Part shown: positions 8,638 to 17,649 of the stretch, piece after piece
Numbering within the stretch: position 1 is the stretch's first letter
Layout of the letters: the number at the start of each line of letters is the position of its first letter
From: Syntrophaceae bacterium
GTDB lineage: Bacteria > Desulfobacterota > Syntrophia > Syntrophales > UBA2192
DNA length: 64,000 bases
Assembly: GCA_013177795.1 (NCBI GenBank)
Contig: JABLXY010000001.1
Span: 496,001-560,000, forward strand
Reading direction: 5' to 3'
Program-made: the position numbers and the translations under genes
The notes under the pieces: generated by a model
Told to the model about the DNA's origin: nothing
The model's database searches: none
What the model saw: the letters and a program-made list of their open reading frames with translations, nothing else

Positions 8638-11312
8638 GCGGCGTCCCCCCCTTTCGGCCGCCGGAGCATCTTGTCGACTTCCACGGCGGCAATGACGGAG
8701 AGGGATATCGCCGTGATCGCCAGCCACTCGGGCCCGGAGATCGGCTCCGTCGTCAGCAGCCACTGCAAGGGCTTCGCGTAGATGGCGGCCACGTGCGCCA
8801 TCAGGGAGGCGGCAAGCCCGTATGCCAGGTAGGGGTTGGTGAAAAACCCGATCTGGAAGATCGACCTCGTCTCGGACCGGCTGTTCCATGCCTGGAAGAA
8901 CTGGAAGAAGACCATGGTGGTCATGGCGATGGTCCGCGCCCTCTCGAGCGACATCCCCGACTCGAGCGACCAGGAGAAGGTGACGACGACCCCCAGCGAA
9001 ATGAGCAGTCCCACGATGACGGTCCGCTGCACGAGCATCTTCGACATGATGCCCTCGGACGGCTCCAGGGGGGGCCGGCGGACCACGTCACGGTCCCCCG
9101 GCTCGAACGTCAGCGCGATGACCTGGAAGCCGTTGGTCACGAGGTTGATCCAGAGCAGCTGCGACGCCGTGTAGGGAATGGGGATCCCCATGAGGATGCA
9201 TCCGAGGATAGAGCCGATGGCCGCCACGCCCGTGGGGATCAGGAAGAAGACGACCTTCCGGATGTTGTCGAAGACGACGCGGCCCTCCCGAACGGCATGG
9301 AAGATGGCCGCGAAGTTGTCGTCGGTGACGACCATGTCCGAGGCCTCCTTCGCCACGTCCGTCCCCTTGCGTCCCATGGCAACCCCGAGATGGGCCGCCC
9401 TGAGGGCAGGCGCGTCGTTCACGCCGTCGCCCGTGACGGCCACGATCTCCCCGTGATCCATCAGCTGCCTGACGATCCGCAGCTTGTGATGGGGTGCGAC
9501 CCTGGCGTAGACGGAAACCGTCTTCACCCGGTCAAAGAGGTCCTCGTCCGTCATCTTCTCGATTTCGCTGCCCGTGACGACCCGGTTGCCCGTCGTGTCG
9601 ATCCCGACCATTCTCGCGATCGCCAGGGCCGTCGTCGGGTGGTCCCCCGTGATCATGACGACCCGGATGCCCGCACGCCGGCAGTCCCGGACGGCCTCCA
9701 CCGCCTCCTCGCGCGGCGGGTCGATCATGGCCTGGATGCCGGCCAGCGTCAGGTCGTGCTGCACGTCTTCGTGCCTCAGCTCGGCCAGATCGTCGGGGGC
9801 CTGCTTGTAGGCCATCGCCAGCACGCGCATCCCCTCGGATGCGAAGCGGTCCGAAATTTTCAGGATTTCCTCCGTGCGCAGGCCGTCCCGCTCCATGCAG
9901 GTGACACAGAGCTCGAGGACCTTCTCGACGGCGCCCTTGACGAAGATGTACTTCTCGTCACCGTACCGGTGCAGGGTCGCCATGTAGCCCCGCTCCGACT
10001 CGAAGGGGACGATGCCGATCTGCGGGTACCGGTACCGTTCCTGCTCGGGCTCCAGCCCCGCCTTCATGGCCGACACGATCAGGGCCCCCTCGGTCGGGTC
10101 GCCGTTGACCCGCCAGACCCCCTCGTCCTCGTAGAGGCTCGACTCGTTGCACAGCAGCCCCACACGGAAGCACATGGCCAGGTGCTCGCGCTCGCTTTCC
10201 GGCTTTGGGATCCAGTCGTGGAGGATCTCTCCCCTGGGCTCGTACCCCGTGCCCGTGAGTTCGAAGTGGCGCACCCCGTCGAAGACGACCTTTACGGTCA
10301 TCTCGTTCTTCGTGAGGGTTCCGGTCTTGTCCGTGCAGATGACCGTCGTGCTTCCCAGGGTCTCGACGGCCGGCAGTTTCCGCAGGATCGCGTTTCGCGC
10401 CGCCATGCGCTGCACCCCGACGGCCAGCGCGATGGTCAGCACCACGGGCAGGCCCTCAGGGATCGTCGCCACGGCCGCCGCCACGACGGTCATGAACATC
10501 CCGCGGACGGGCTCGCCGAGGGCGATGCCGACGGCGAAAAGACCCGCCGAGGCCGCCAGCACGTACAGGCCGATCCGGTTGGAGAAGCGGGCGAATTTCT
10601 CCTGCAGCGGCGCGCGGGCGGCCTTGGTCTCCCGGATCTCGTGGGCGATGCCTCCCAGCACCGTCCGGGCCCCGGTCTCGACGACGACGCCCATGCCCCG
10701 GCCGTTCACGACGACGGTGCCCATAAAGGCGATGTTGCGCTGGTCGCCCGGCGTGAGGTTCTCCTCCGGGATCGCGTCGGCGGTCTTCTCCGCGGGGACG
10801 GACTCCCCCGTCAGCAGCGACTCGTCGATCCGCACCTCGATGGCCGTCGCAAGCCGGATGTCGGCGGGAACCTTTGCGCCCGACGCGAGAAGGACGATGT
10901 CGCCCGGCACGAGCCTGTCGCTCGAGATCTCCCTCTCGCGGCCCTCCCGCACGACACGCGCCTGCGGCACGATCATCTTCTGCAGGGCGCGCACGCTCTC
11001 CTCGGCCCGGCTCTCCTGGACGAACCCGATGACGGCGTTGAACAGCAGGACGGCCGCGATGACGATCGTGTCCTTGTACTCGGCCAGGGCGAAGGTCACG
11101 GCCGCGGCGATGAGGAGGATGTAGATCAGGGGACTGGCAAACTGGCGCAGCAGGATGACGACGCGGCTGACCCGCTTCGCCTCGGGCAAACGGTTGGGAC
11201 CGTAGGACTCGAGCCTGTCGGCCGCCGTCTTTTCGTGCAGCCCAGCCGGCCCCGTGCCGAGCTCCTGAAACACCTCATCCGCAGTCTTGCGATACCAGGC
11301 CGTTGCAGCCAT
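8634..11312 (-). CDS. cation-transporting P-type ATPase, Ca2+ (type II) family
   Basis: 892 residues. It shows the whole P-type ATPase order: an N-terminal cation-ATPase domain (WYRKTADEVFQELGT), two helices, the actuator loop with LTGESVPAEKT near residue 167, the IPEGLPVVLTIA transmembrane cation motif, CTDKTGTLTKNEM with the phosphorylated Asp near 327, the nucleotide-binding domain, the hinge TGDGVNDAPALRAAHLG near 627 and six C-terminal helices. PEGLP and the type II layout point to Ca2+ or a Na+/K+-like ion rather than heavy metals. ATG at 11312 with GGAAGGAGA before it. Back to back with alanine dehydrogenase and overlapping the zinc-ribbon gene downstream. Confidence 0.93.
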   Translation of the reverse strand: MAATAWYRKTADEVFQELGTGPAGLHEKTAADRLESYGPNRLPEAKRVSRVVILLRQFASPLIYILLIAAAVTFALAEYKDTIVIAAVLLFNAVIGFVQESRAEESVRALQKMIVPQARVVREGREREISSDRLVPGDIVLLASGAKVPADIRLATAIEVRIDESLLTGESVPAEKTADAIPEENLTPGDQRNIAFMGTVVVNGRGMGVVVETGARTVLGGIAHEIRETKAARAPLQEKFARFSNRIGLYVLAASAGLFAVGIALGEPVRGMFMTVVAAAVATIPEGLPVVLTIALAVGVQRMAARNAILRKLPAVETLGSTTVICTDKTGTLTKNEMTVKVVFDGVRHFELTGTGYEPRGEILHDWIPKPESEREHLAMCFRVGLLCNESSLYEDEGVWRVNGDPTEGALIVSAMKAGLEPEQERYRYPQIGIVPFESERGYMATLHRYGDEKYIFVKGAVEKVLELCVTCMERDGLRTEEILKISDRFASEGMRVLAMAYKQAPDDLAELRHEDVQHDLTLAGIQAMIDPPREEAVEAVRDCRRAGIRVVMITGDHPTTALAIARMVGIDTTGNRVVTGSEIEKMTDEDLFDRVKTVSVYARVAPHHKLRIVRQLMDHGEIVAVTGDGVNDAPALRAAHLGVAMGRKGTDVAKEASDMVVTDDNFAAIFHAVREGRVVFDNIRKVVFFLIPTGVAAIGSILGCILMGIPIPYTASQLLWINLVTNGFQVIALTFEPGDRDVVRRPPLEPSEGIMSKMLVQRTVIVGLLISLGVVVTFSWSLESGMSLERARTIAMTTMVFFQFFQAWNSRSETRSIFQIGFFTNPYLAYGLAASLMAHVAAIYAKPLQWLLTTEPISGPEWLAITAISLSVIAAVEVDKMLRRPKGGDAA

Positions 11313-11421
11313 GCAGTCTCCTTCCGCTGAAAAGGGTTGAGCCACCGCGAACGTGCGACGGACGCAGTGTAGCACACAAACGGTCTGATCGGCCAGCCGG
11401 AGTGCGGGGCTCCCCCTGTCT

Positions 11422-11450
11422 TTGCTTTTTCCCCCGGCATTTTTTATAGT
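11422..11450 (+). promoter_or_regulatory. sigma70-type promoter of alanine dehydrogenase
   Basis: TTGCTT (11422-11427), a 17-base spacer, then TATAGT (11445-11450). It lies 57 bases upstream of the ald ATG in the divergent intergenic region and points at ald. Confidence 0.65.
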
Positions 11451-11507
11451 AGGCCCATCGCCCCCGTTCACGCCGGGGACGAAATCCGACGAAAGGACCG
11501 GGAAAAG

Positions 11508-12617
11508 ATGATCGTGGGCGTTCCGAGGGAGATCAAGGATCAGGAGTCCCGGGTGTCCATGACCCCCGGGGGGGTCCGGCAGCTGGTCGAGGCGGGACAC
11601 CGGGTCCTCGTCGAGACCGAGGCGGGCGCAGCGAGCGGCTTCAGCGACGCCGCGTACCGGGCCGCCGGTGCCGAGATCGTGCCCGACGCGGCCGAAGCAT
11701 GGGGCGCGGGTCTCGTCGTGAAGGTCAAGGAGCCGCTGCCGCCGGAATACGGGTTTCTCCGGCCCGGCCTCACCCTCTTCACCTACCTGCACCTGGCCGC
11801 GGAGCGGGAACTGACCCTCGAGCTGATGCGCAGGGGCGTCACGGGGATCGCCTATGAGACGGTCGAGCTGGAAGACGGCCGGCTCCCCCTGCTCCAGCCC
11901 ATGAGCGAGGTCGCCGGGCGCCTCGCCGTCCAGAAAGGGGCCTTCTACCTGGAGAAGGTCAACGGGGGTTCCGGAAAGCTGATCGGCGGCGTTGCCGGCG
12001 TCGAGCCCGCCCGGGTGACGATCATCGGGGCAGGTGTCGTCGGGGCCAGCGCCGCACGCATCGCACTGGGGATGTGCGCCGAGGTGACCGTGCTGGACCG
12101 GGACATCGATAGGCTGCGCCACCTCGAGGACGTTCTCCACAGGCGGCTGATCACCCGGAGCGCCGACCCCCTGGCCGTCGAGGAGTCCGTGGCGCGTGCG
12201 GACCTGCTGATCGGTGCCGTGCTCGTCAAGGGGGCCCGGACGCCGCGCGTCGTCACCCGCGAGATGGTGGGCCGCATGGCCCGGGGAAGCGTCGTGATCG
12301 ACGTCTCCGTCGACCAGGGAGGCTGTGTCGAGACGATCCGGCCGACGAAGCACTCAGACCCTGTGTACTTCGTCGATGGCATCCTGCACTACGGGGTCAC
12401 CAACATGCCGGGCGCCGTTCCCCGGACGAGCACGATCGCCCTCTCGAACGCGACCCTGCCCTACGTCGTCCGGCTGGCCGCCGACGGCGTGCCCGGCGCC
12501 TTCGCAAAGAGCCCGGAGCTGAAGAAGGGGCTCAACACCTGGCGCGGCGCCGTCACCTATCCCGCCGTGGCCGAGGCCTTCGGCCTCGAGGTCCCGCCGG
12601 GGGACCCGCTGCGCTGA
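11508..12617 (+). CDS. ald: alanine dehydrogenase
   Basis: Reversible NAD-dependent deamination of L-alanine to pyruvate and ammonia, in the cytosol. 369 residues, the normal family length. Seen: [20 protein letters not shown] at the N-terminus, [20 protein letters not shown] with the catalytic-region His, the Rossmann loop [18 protein letters not shown] with the Asp-ending strand [30 protein letters not shown] and the C-terminal [24 protein letters not shown] at 11508 preceded by GAAAGGACC. A sigma70 promoter lies in front. In an anaerobe it could serve ammonia assimilation or alanine turnover; direction is not shown by the sequence. Confidence 0.96.
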   Translation: MIVGVPREIKDQESRVSMTPGGVRQLVEAGHRVLVETEAGAASGFSDAAYRAAGAEIVPDAAEAWGAGLVVKVKEPLPPEYGFLRPGLTLFTYLHLAAERELTLELMRRGVTGIAYETVELEDGRLPLLQPMSEVAGRLAVQKGAFYLEKVNGGSGKLIGGVAGVEPARVTIIGAGVVGASAARIALGMCAEVTVLDRDIDRLRHLEDVLHRRLITRSADPLAVEESVARADLLIGAVLVKGARTPRVVTREMVGRMARGSVVIDVSVDQGGCVETIRPTKHSDPVYFVDGILHYGVTNMPGAVPRTSTIALSNATLPYVVRLAADGVPGAFAKSPELKKGLNTWRGAVTYPAVAEAFGLEVPPGDPLR

Positions 12618-12655
12618 GTCCCGTCGAGAGGCCGCAGGCCGGGCTGCCGGCCCCT

Positions 12656-13504
12656 TCAGTGCAGCGTGCCCGCCTCGACCTCGTCGAGGCGCCGCCACTC
12701 GATCCATCCGCTCAGCCCCAGGGCCTCGGCCCAGAGTTGGATCAGCGCCACGTCGCCCTCGTGGTCGTCCCGCTCAAGCCGGTCCGCCAGGTCCGCAAGC
12801 TCCCCGCCGCGCAAGACGTAGGGGCTCCGGTCGTAGGGCCCCGTGAGGCGAAGCCCCGTCACGGGCTCCATGAGTTTGAAGAAAGCGACGTTCATGACCT
12901 GCGAGACCTCGTAGACCTTGCGGGGCGTCATCCGCCGGATGTCCCGCGCCAGCACGGCCGCGGCCTTGGCCTGCTGCTCCGCGATGGCGCGTCGCTGGAT
13001 ATCCCGGAGGCCCGGGTACTCGCAGTGGATCCAGCGCTCGATGGCGATGTCCGGGGGCATTCTCGTGAGCTGGAAGACGACGCTCTCGTACCACAGGGGC
13101 AAATACCCCCCGAGAGCCCCGAGTCCGTGGATGAGGGAGAGCCGCTGGATGTCCTCCCGGATCTCCTCCCGGTAGCGCGACTCGGTCCTCTCGTTGGCCA
13201 CGGCGACGAGCCGCCTGTCGGGCGGCGCCCCGAAGAGGCGGATGAGGTGCCCGCACTCGTTGGCGATCACGTGGTTGACGAGCGGGTCGTCATCGCCGCG
13301 CCAGAACAGCACGTGGGCGGACGAGCCGGCCCCGGCCATCCGGATGCGGGCAAGGGACCGGAGATCGGGCTTCCGGACGACGTGCACATCCCTGCCGGAT
13401 ACCTCCTGCAGGACGTCGAGGATGTCGCGGACCGGATCGAGAAGCCCCTGGATCATGATCTGGTCATACCGCGGAAATTGCCGGGAATCAACCGCACGCT
13501 GCAT
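12656..13504 (-). CDS. unknown protein with a degenerate HExxH-like motif
   Basis: 282 residues, not recognised. Around residue 87 it reads ANECGHLIRLFG: the Glu and last His of a gluzincin HExxH helix are in place but the first His is Asn. After it comes ERTESRYREEIREDIQRLSLIHGLG, then a helical region (ERWIHCEYPGLRDIQRRAIAEQ). The layout is reminiscent of ImmA/IrrE-like metallopeptidases, but the missing His argues against a normal zinc site. Neither the ATG at 13504 nor the internal ATG at 13456 has a clear ribosome site, so the start is uncertain. It lies downstream of a terminator that follows sufB and converges on ald. Confidence 0.7.
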   Translation of the reverse strand: MQRAVDSRQFPRYDQIMIQGLLDPVRDILDVLQEVSGRDVHVVRKPDLRSLARIRMAGAGSSAHVLFWRGDDDPLVNHVIANECGHLIRLFGAPPDRRLVAVANERTESRYREEIREDIQRLSLIHGLGALGGYLPLWYESVVFQLTRMPPDIAIERWIHCEYPGLRDIQRRAIAEQQAKAAAVLARDIRRMTPRKVYEVSQVMNVAFFKLMEPVTGLRLTGPYDRSPYVLRGGELADLADRLERDDHEGDVALIQLWAEALGLSGWIEWRRLDEVEAGTLH

Positions 13505-13510
13505 TCCGAT

Positions 13511-13544
13511 AAAAAAAGGACCGGGGCCCTTTCTCCCCGGTCCT
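13511..13544 (-). terminator. rho-independent terminator of the sufC-sufB operon
   Basis: On the minus strand a GC stem (GGACCGGG pairing with CCCGGTCC, loop of about 9-11 bases) is followed directly by seven T (bases 13517 down to 13511). It lies 47 bases after the sufB stop. Confidence 0.8.
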
Positions 13545-13591
13545 TGCTCGTCCCGATGTATGCAGCCTGAGGCCGTTTGCCTCCTGGCGCG

Positions 13592-14803
13592 TCACATCAC
13601 GTCCTTCGAGCTCAGGTCGACGGCCCGGTCGATTTCCGCCTTGAGCTCGGGCGGCAGACCCGGCATGTCCACGCTGAGGAAGCCCCGCACGATGGTGGAG
13701 GTCGCCTCCTCCTCCGAGAGCCCGCGGGACATGAGGTACAGGATCTCCTCCTGGGCGATCTTGCCGACGGCCGCCTCGTGGGACATCTCGACGCCGTCCG
13801 CCTTGCCCTGCAGCTCGGGGATGGCGTGGATGATCCCGCCGTTGAGGATCAGGCCCTTGCACTCGAGGTGGGCCTTGATGCCGGGCACCTCGCCGATCAG
13901 GTCGCCGCGGTTGACGATCGTGCCCCCGTTGGTGATGGCCCGCGCGATGATCTCGGCCCGGGTCTCCTCGGCCTTCAGCAGGATCCGGCCGCCCACATCC
14001 ATCTCGGAGCCGGGCGTCCCCACGAGGATGCTGTAGAAGCGGGCCACGGCTCCCTTGCCCACGAGGTGGGTCGTGGGGTACATCTGCAGGCTCTTCACGG
14101 GCTTCATGCAGATGTAGTTGTTGAGGAAGAGCCCGCCCTCCTCGACGATGCCCACGGAGCGGGGCCGCACCATGACCTCCTCGGCCCAGTGATGGATCAT
14201 GGTGAAGCTGAGCTTCGCGTTCTTCCTGACGAAGAACTCCGAGATCCCCACGTGCAGTCCCCGCTTGAGGCGGGGCGACGTGGCGCAGCCCGTGATGACG
14301 TGCAGCTCCGAGCCCTCCTCGGCGATGATGAGGTTGTGCACGTACTGGCTGATGTTGTCCTTGTCGAGGTACAGGCAGGCCTGCACGGGCCAGACGGCCT
14401 TTGCGCCGGGCAGGGCCCGGATGACGTAGCCGTCGTGGAGGCTGAGCTCCGCCGCGGCCGTGTACTTGTCGGCATCGACGGACACAAGCTTCCAGTAGTG
14501 CTCCCGTGCCCACGCATGCTTCTTCAGGGCCTCCTTGATGGGAATGACCTCGAGGCCCTCCTGCTTCGCGTGGGCGTGCACGACGGCCGTGTCCATCTGG
14601 ATGTAGGTGCCCGCACGGCCGCTCTCGCTCGTGTCGATGCCGGCCTGGATCAGCCGGCTCTGGTCGACGACGGGGAGCGTCTTGAGGTCCTTCACGTATG
14701 CATGGGCAACCGGCTCCGCCGTGAAAGACGACAGGTCCACGTCGGGTCCGATGGCGGCCTTCTTGTCTTTGGCCTCCCGGGCCTTTTCCTTCAGATCTGG
14801 CAT
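13592..14803 (-). CDS. sufB: Fe-S cluster assembly scaffold, SufB/SufD family
   Basis: 403 residues of the SufBD beta-helix family. Seen: GTYIQMDTAVVHAHAKQEGLEV, the beta-helix core (KAHLECKGLILNGG, IHAIPELQGKADGVEMSHEAAVGKI) and the C-terminal helices EEILYLMSRGLSEEEA-TSTIVRGFL that bind SufC. The ELQG...EMSHEAAVGKI stretch is the family hallmark. With only SufC beside it and no SufD, SufS, SufE or SufU, this is the minimal two-gene SUF layout (called SMS in recent literature), in which SufB probably forms a homodimer. ATG at 14803 has GAGGAG 8 bases upstream and overlaps the end of sufC by 13 bases. The alternative GTG at 14812 is less well placed. Confidence 0.92.
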   Translation of the reverse strand: MPDLKEKAREAKDKKAAIGPDVDLSSFTAEPVAHAYVKDLKTLPVVDQSRLIQAGIDTSESGRAGTYIQMDTAVVHAHAKQEGLEVIPIKEALKKHAWAREHYWKLVSVDADKYTAAAELSLHDGYVIRALPGAKAVWPVQACLYLDKDNISQYVHNLIIAEEGSELHVITGCATSPRLKRGLHVGISEFFVRKNAKLSFTMIHHWAEEVMVRPRSVGIVEEGGLFLNNYICMKPVKSLQMYPTTHLVGKGAVARFYSILVGTPGSEMDVGGRILLKAEETRAEIIARAITNGGTIVNRGDLIGEVPGIKAHLECKGLILNGGIIHAIPELQGKADGVEMSHEAAVGKIAQEEILYLMSRGLSEEEATSTIVRGFLSVDMPGLPPELKAEIDRAVDLSSKDVM

Positions 14804-15549
14804 TTCACACACTCCTCGTACCCCATCTGCTTGATGCAGTGGAAGATGTCCACCGGGTTGTTGGAGCAGGACAGCACGCCGTTGAAGAGCACCTGCCCCT
14901 TGTCCGCGGTCACGTAATCCAGGATGAATCCCGTGTGGGTGATGATGAGGCCCATCTTCGTGCGTTCCTTTTTCCTCTGGAGCTGGGATTTGCCGGGCTC
15001 CGGGTGGATGTCCCTCTGGAGCAGCATGCTGATGGTGGTCCCGATCAGCGAGATGTTCTCGAGGTCGACGCCCGACTCGGGCTCGTCGAACAGCAGCAGG
15101 TCGGGCTGTTGGGCCATGAGCTGCACCAGCTCGGAGCGCTTGATCTCGCCCCCCGAGAACCCGGCGTTGATGTCCCTCTCGAGGAAGTCCTGGAAGTTCA
15201 TCTTCGCCGCCATTTTCTCCACATCGACGTCGCGTCCGCCGGCACAGATCTGGATCATCTGCCTCGTCTTGAGCCCGTTGACCGTGGGGGGGCGCTGGTA
15301 GGACATTCCGATGCCGAGCCGGGCGCGCTCGTTGATGGGCAGGTTCGTGATGTCCACCCCCTTGAAGGTGATCTTTCCCGCCGTCACCCGGTACTGGGGG
15401 TAGCCCATGATCGTCATGAGAAGCGACGTCTTCCCCGACCCGTTCGGACCGAAAAGGATGTGTGTCTCGCCGGGCTTGATCTCGAGGTCGATGTGACGGA
15501 GCACCTCCCGATCGCCCAGTTTCACCTGGAGATCCTCGATGAGAAGCAT
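14791..15549 (-). CDS. sufC: Fe-S cluster assembly ATPase SufC
   Basis: 252-residue ABC ATPase that powers the SufB scaffold. Seen: MLLIEDLQVKLGDREVLRHIDLEI, Walker A GPNGSGKTS, the SufC-type Q-loop region TNLPINERARLGIGMSYQRPP, signature FSGGEIKRSELVQLMAQQPDLLLFDEPESGVDLENI and a switch His in GLIITHTGFIL. The C-terminus ends in ECVKCQI with two cysteines. ATG at 15549 with AAAGGAGACAGGAGAG before it. First gene of the sufC-sufB operon; divergent from the ferredoxin gene, whose promoter shares the intergenic region. Confidence 0.94.
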   Translation of the reverse strand: MLLIEDLQVKLGDREVLRHIDLEIKPGETHILFGPNGSGKTSLLMTIMGYPQYRVTAGKITFKGVDITNLPINERARLGIGMSYQRPPTVNGLKTRQMIQICAGGRDVDVEKMAAKMNFQDFLERDINAGFSGGEIKRSELVQLMAQQPDLLLFDEPESGVDLENISLIGTTISMLLQRDIHPEPGKSQLQRKKERTKMGLIITHTGFILDYVTADKGQVLFNGVLSCSNNPVDIFHCIKQMGYEECVKCQI

Positions 15550-15706
15550 CTCTCCTGTCTCCTTTCTCGCTGTTGTCGCCTGTTGCGGTATCCGAAGACG
15601 ATTACTATCGGAAGAACGGGACAGCCTGTCAAGGGATTTCCTTTTCCTTCCCCCCGGCAGCGCAGGCGCGGCGCCGTGCGCCGGCCGGCCCCGGCTGAAA
15701 AAAAAG

Positions 15707-15736
15707 TTGACTTTTCCACGGCAACTCGTCCATAAA
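15707..15736 (+). promoter_or_regulatory. putative sigma70 promoter of the ferredoxin gene
   Basis: TTGACT (15707-15712), 18-base spacer, CATAAA (15731-15736), 75 bases upstream of the ferredoxin ATG. The -35 is good and the -10 moderate. Confidence 0.45.
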
Positions 15737-15810
15737 CAGCGTCGCGTTGTTTCCGCGTGCTCGACGGTGACCGTCACGGCGTCAATCGGCAACCCGCAAA
15801 AGGAGGGGAC

Positions 15811-16002
15811 ATGAAAGCCGCCGTCAACGAGGATCTCTGCATCGGATGCGAAAGCTGCGTCGATATCTGCCCCGACGTCTTTGAAATGCAGGATGAAATC
15901 GCCGTCTGCCGCTTCGACGAGGACATCCCCGCCGAGTTCGAGGATGCCTGCCGCGAGGCCGCCGAATCCTGTCCCGTCGAGGCCATCGACATCGAGGACT
16001 GA
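15811..16002 (+). CDS. small ferredoxin, one [4Fe-4S] cluster
   Basis: 63-residue soluble electron carrier. The sequence MKAAVNEDLCIGCESC-VDICPDVFEMQDE with a later SCPVEAI closely follows the Desulfovibrio-type monocluster ferredoxins: CX2CX2C plus a distant CP supply four cluster ligands, and the extra Cys after VDI could form a disulfide or bind a second cluster under some conditions. ATG at 15811 with AAAGGAGGGGAC just upstream; longer upstream frame residues are unlike the family. It is divergent from sufC-sufB, so an Fe-S assembly operon and an Fe-S protein share one regulatory region. Confidence 0.94.
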   Translation: MKAAVNEDLCIGCESCVDICPDVFEMQDEIAVCRFDEDIPAEFEDACREAAESCPVEAIDIED

Positions 16003-16087
16003 AGACCAGCCTGAAGGCTCAAGCATAATGGAAAAAGGCTCTCCCCGGCCTTGAGCCCTTCGCCTTTTGCCTTTCGCCTTGCGCCCT

Positions 16088-17287
16088 TCAGTACGTGAAC
16101 ACCCCGTTGTCGTAGACGATCACCCTCTTTCCCGTGACCAAGTGCGCCGTCACGGTCTTGGGCTCCGTGTTGACGAGGTCCCAGTGGAGGGCCGAGTCGT
16201 TGAAGCCCAGCTTCCGCTTCATCGCAGCCGTAAGCGCCGCCGCGTCCCCGGCGTAGGTGTCGGCGTAGGACGAACCGAAGGCGATGTGGCAGTTGCCGTA
16301 TTTGCCCCCGAAGTTCTCGTCATAGAGCGTGTTGGCCATGAACCGGTCGATCCGGGAGAAGCGGCGGTCCGTCAGCGAGAACTCCCCGATCCGGCTCGCC
16401 CCCTTGTCCATGGCGATCTGTCTTCGGGCGAAGGCCTCCCCCTCGTCGGCCCGGACGACGGACCCGATCCCCTTGCGGAATTCGAGAACGACGCCGGAGA
16501 CGTAATTGCCGCTCCGGAATGACGGCATGTTGGCGACGTACCGCCCCTCGGTCCCGCGCCAGTCCGGCGACAGGAAGACCTCGAAGCTCGGGACGTTGTG
16601 CCCCGAAATGCCCACCCACCTGCGGTCGCGGCCGGGCGAGACCCTCAAATCCACGCTGCTCCCCTCGACGTGGTAGAAGGCGACCCGCATCGCGTTGAGC
16701 CATTTCTTGATCTCGCCCACCTCGCGGTAGATGGCTTCCCACTTCGCCACCGGGTCGGCGCTGTCGAGGTAGCAGGCCTTGACGATCTGCCGCTCGTAGA
16801 GCGCCTCCGTGAGTTTCGCCTGCCGCGCCAGCTCGGCGGTCGGCAGCATGCACAGGGTCCAGCCGAAACTCCCCTCGCTGTCCCTGCGGTCCAGGATATC
16901 CTTCAACGCCTTGCGCGCGACGGTGGCAGCGGCGATTTTCTTGGGGTCCACGTCCCTCAGGTGGGTGAGAGACACCGGGGCGTAGAGGTAGATGCTGCCG
17001 TGGAGATGTTCGCAGAGTTCACGGTCGCCGGGGGCAAGGAAGGTGATCTGCCGCGAGTCCGAAAGGCTGTAGAAATTCTTCTCCATCACCGGTGTCAGCC
17101 CCGCCCGCAGCACGGGGTGGAGCCCCCTTTCGATCAACCGCGCCTGGAGGATCTCCGCCAGGCGTACGGCGGGGAAGTCGAAGACCACCCTCACGATCTC
17201 GCCCTTCCGGTATTTCCTCTTCCTGGCCGTGTTCAGGCCCCAGAGGAGAACCTCGGCATACCGCTGCAGCAGGGTTTCCGACAGCAT
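16088..17287 (-). CDS. aminopeptidase, M29 family
   Basis: 399 residues. Matches the M29 metallo-aminopeptidase family: GEFSLTDRRFSRIDRFMANTLYDENFGGKYGNCHIAFGSSY near the C-terminus followed by LHWDLVNTEPKTVTAH, which carries the Glu, His, Tyr and HxD metal ligands and catalytic residues of the family. The N-terminal half (AEILQARLIERGLHPVLR) fits the family's regulatory subdomain. Cytosolic, no signal peptide. ATG at 17287 with AAGGAG 7 bases upstream. It likely trims small peptides. Convergent with the ferredoxin gene and 360 bases from the next gene to the right, a gap that holds a dispersed repeat. Confidence 0.88.
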   Translation of the reverse strand: MLSETLLQRYAEVLLWGLNTARKRKYRKGEIVRVVFDFPAVRLAEILQARLIERGLHPVLRAGLTPVMEKNFYSLSDSRQITFLAPGDRELCEHLHGSIYLYAPVSLTHLRDVDPKKIAAATVARKALKDILDRRDSEGSFGWTLCMLPTAELARQAKLTEALYERQIVKACYLDSADPVAKWEAIYREVGEIKKWLNAMRVAFYHVEGSSVDLRVSPGRDRRWVGISGHNVPSFEVFLSPDWRGTEGRYVANMPSFRSGNYVSGVVLEFRKGIGSVVRADEGEAFARRQIAMDKGASRIGEFSLTDRRFSRIDRFMANTLYDENFGGKYGNCHIAFGSSYADTYAGDAAALTAAMKRKLGFNDSALHWDLVNTEPKTVTAHLVTGKRVIVYDNGVFTY

Positions 17288-17386
17288 TCCCTTACTCCTT
17301 TCTTTTCTTTCGTCACTCCCTGTTGATCATGGTCATCCCATGCAATCGATTACGCCATCATGGACGAGAAAATTGCGAAGTTCCCG

Positions 17387-17514
17387 ATTCCAGCGATGAC
17401 TCACGTCATCGCGGTGAGCCGAAGCCCCGAGCGCAGCGCGGGGGGCAGCGTGGCGATCCCGCCATGTCCATGAGATTGCCGCGCACCCTGCGGGGGCTCG
17501 CAATGACCCGTTCC
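17387..17514. repeat. dispersed repeat family R1, copy 1
   Basis: About 128 bases that recur in inverted orientation at 48523-48650. Shared stretches include CGTCATCGCGGTGAGCCGAA, GGGGGCAGCGTGGCGAT, TGAGATTGCCG and CTCGCAATGACCCGTTCC. It sits in the 362-base gene-free gap between the M29 aminopeptidase and the PK-C-like gene; I see nothing else in that gap. Confidence 0.85.
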
Positions 17515-17649
17515 AGCGGTGTTTCAGTTTCTCATCACGGGTTTCGGGAAGTTCAGACGTTTAAACACCTTGTGCAGCCGGCAGCACGCTGCATGCGTCC
17601 CCTTTATCCGAACTTCTCCGCTTCAGATCTTCCCGGCTCCCTGTCCCGG

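Noticed and set aside
8793-11330. 845-residue plus-strand frame opposite the P-type ATPase
   Set aside because: Low-complexity charged composition and no motif; the minus-strand ATPase is complete with all signature motifs.
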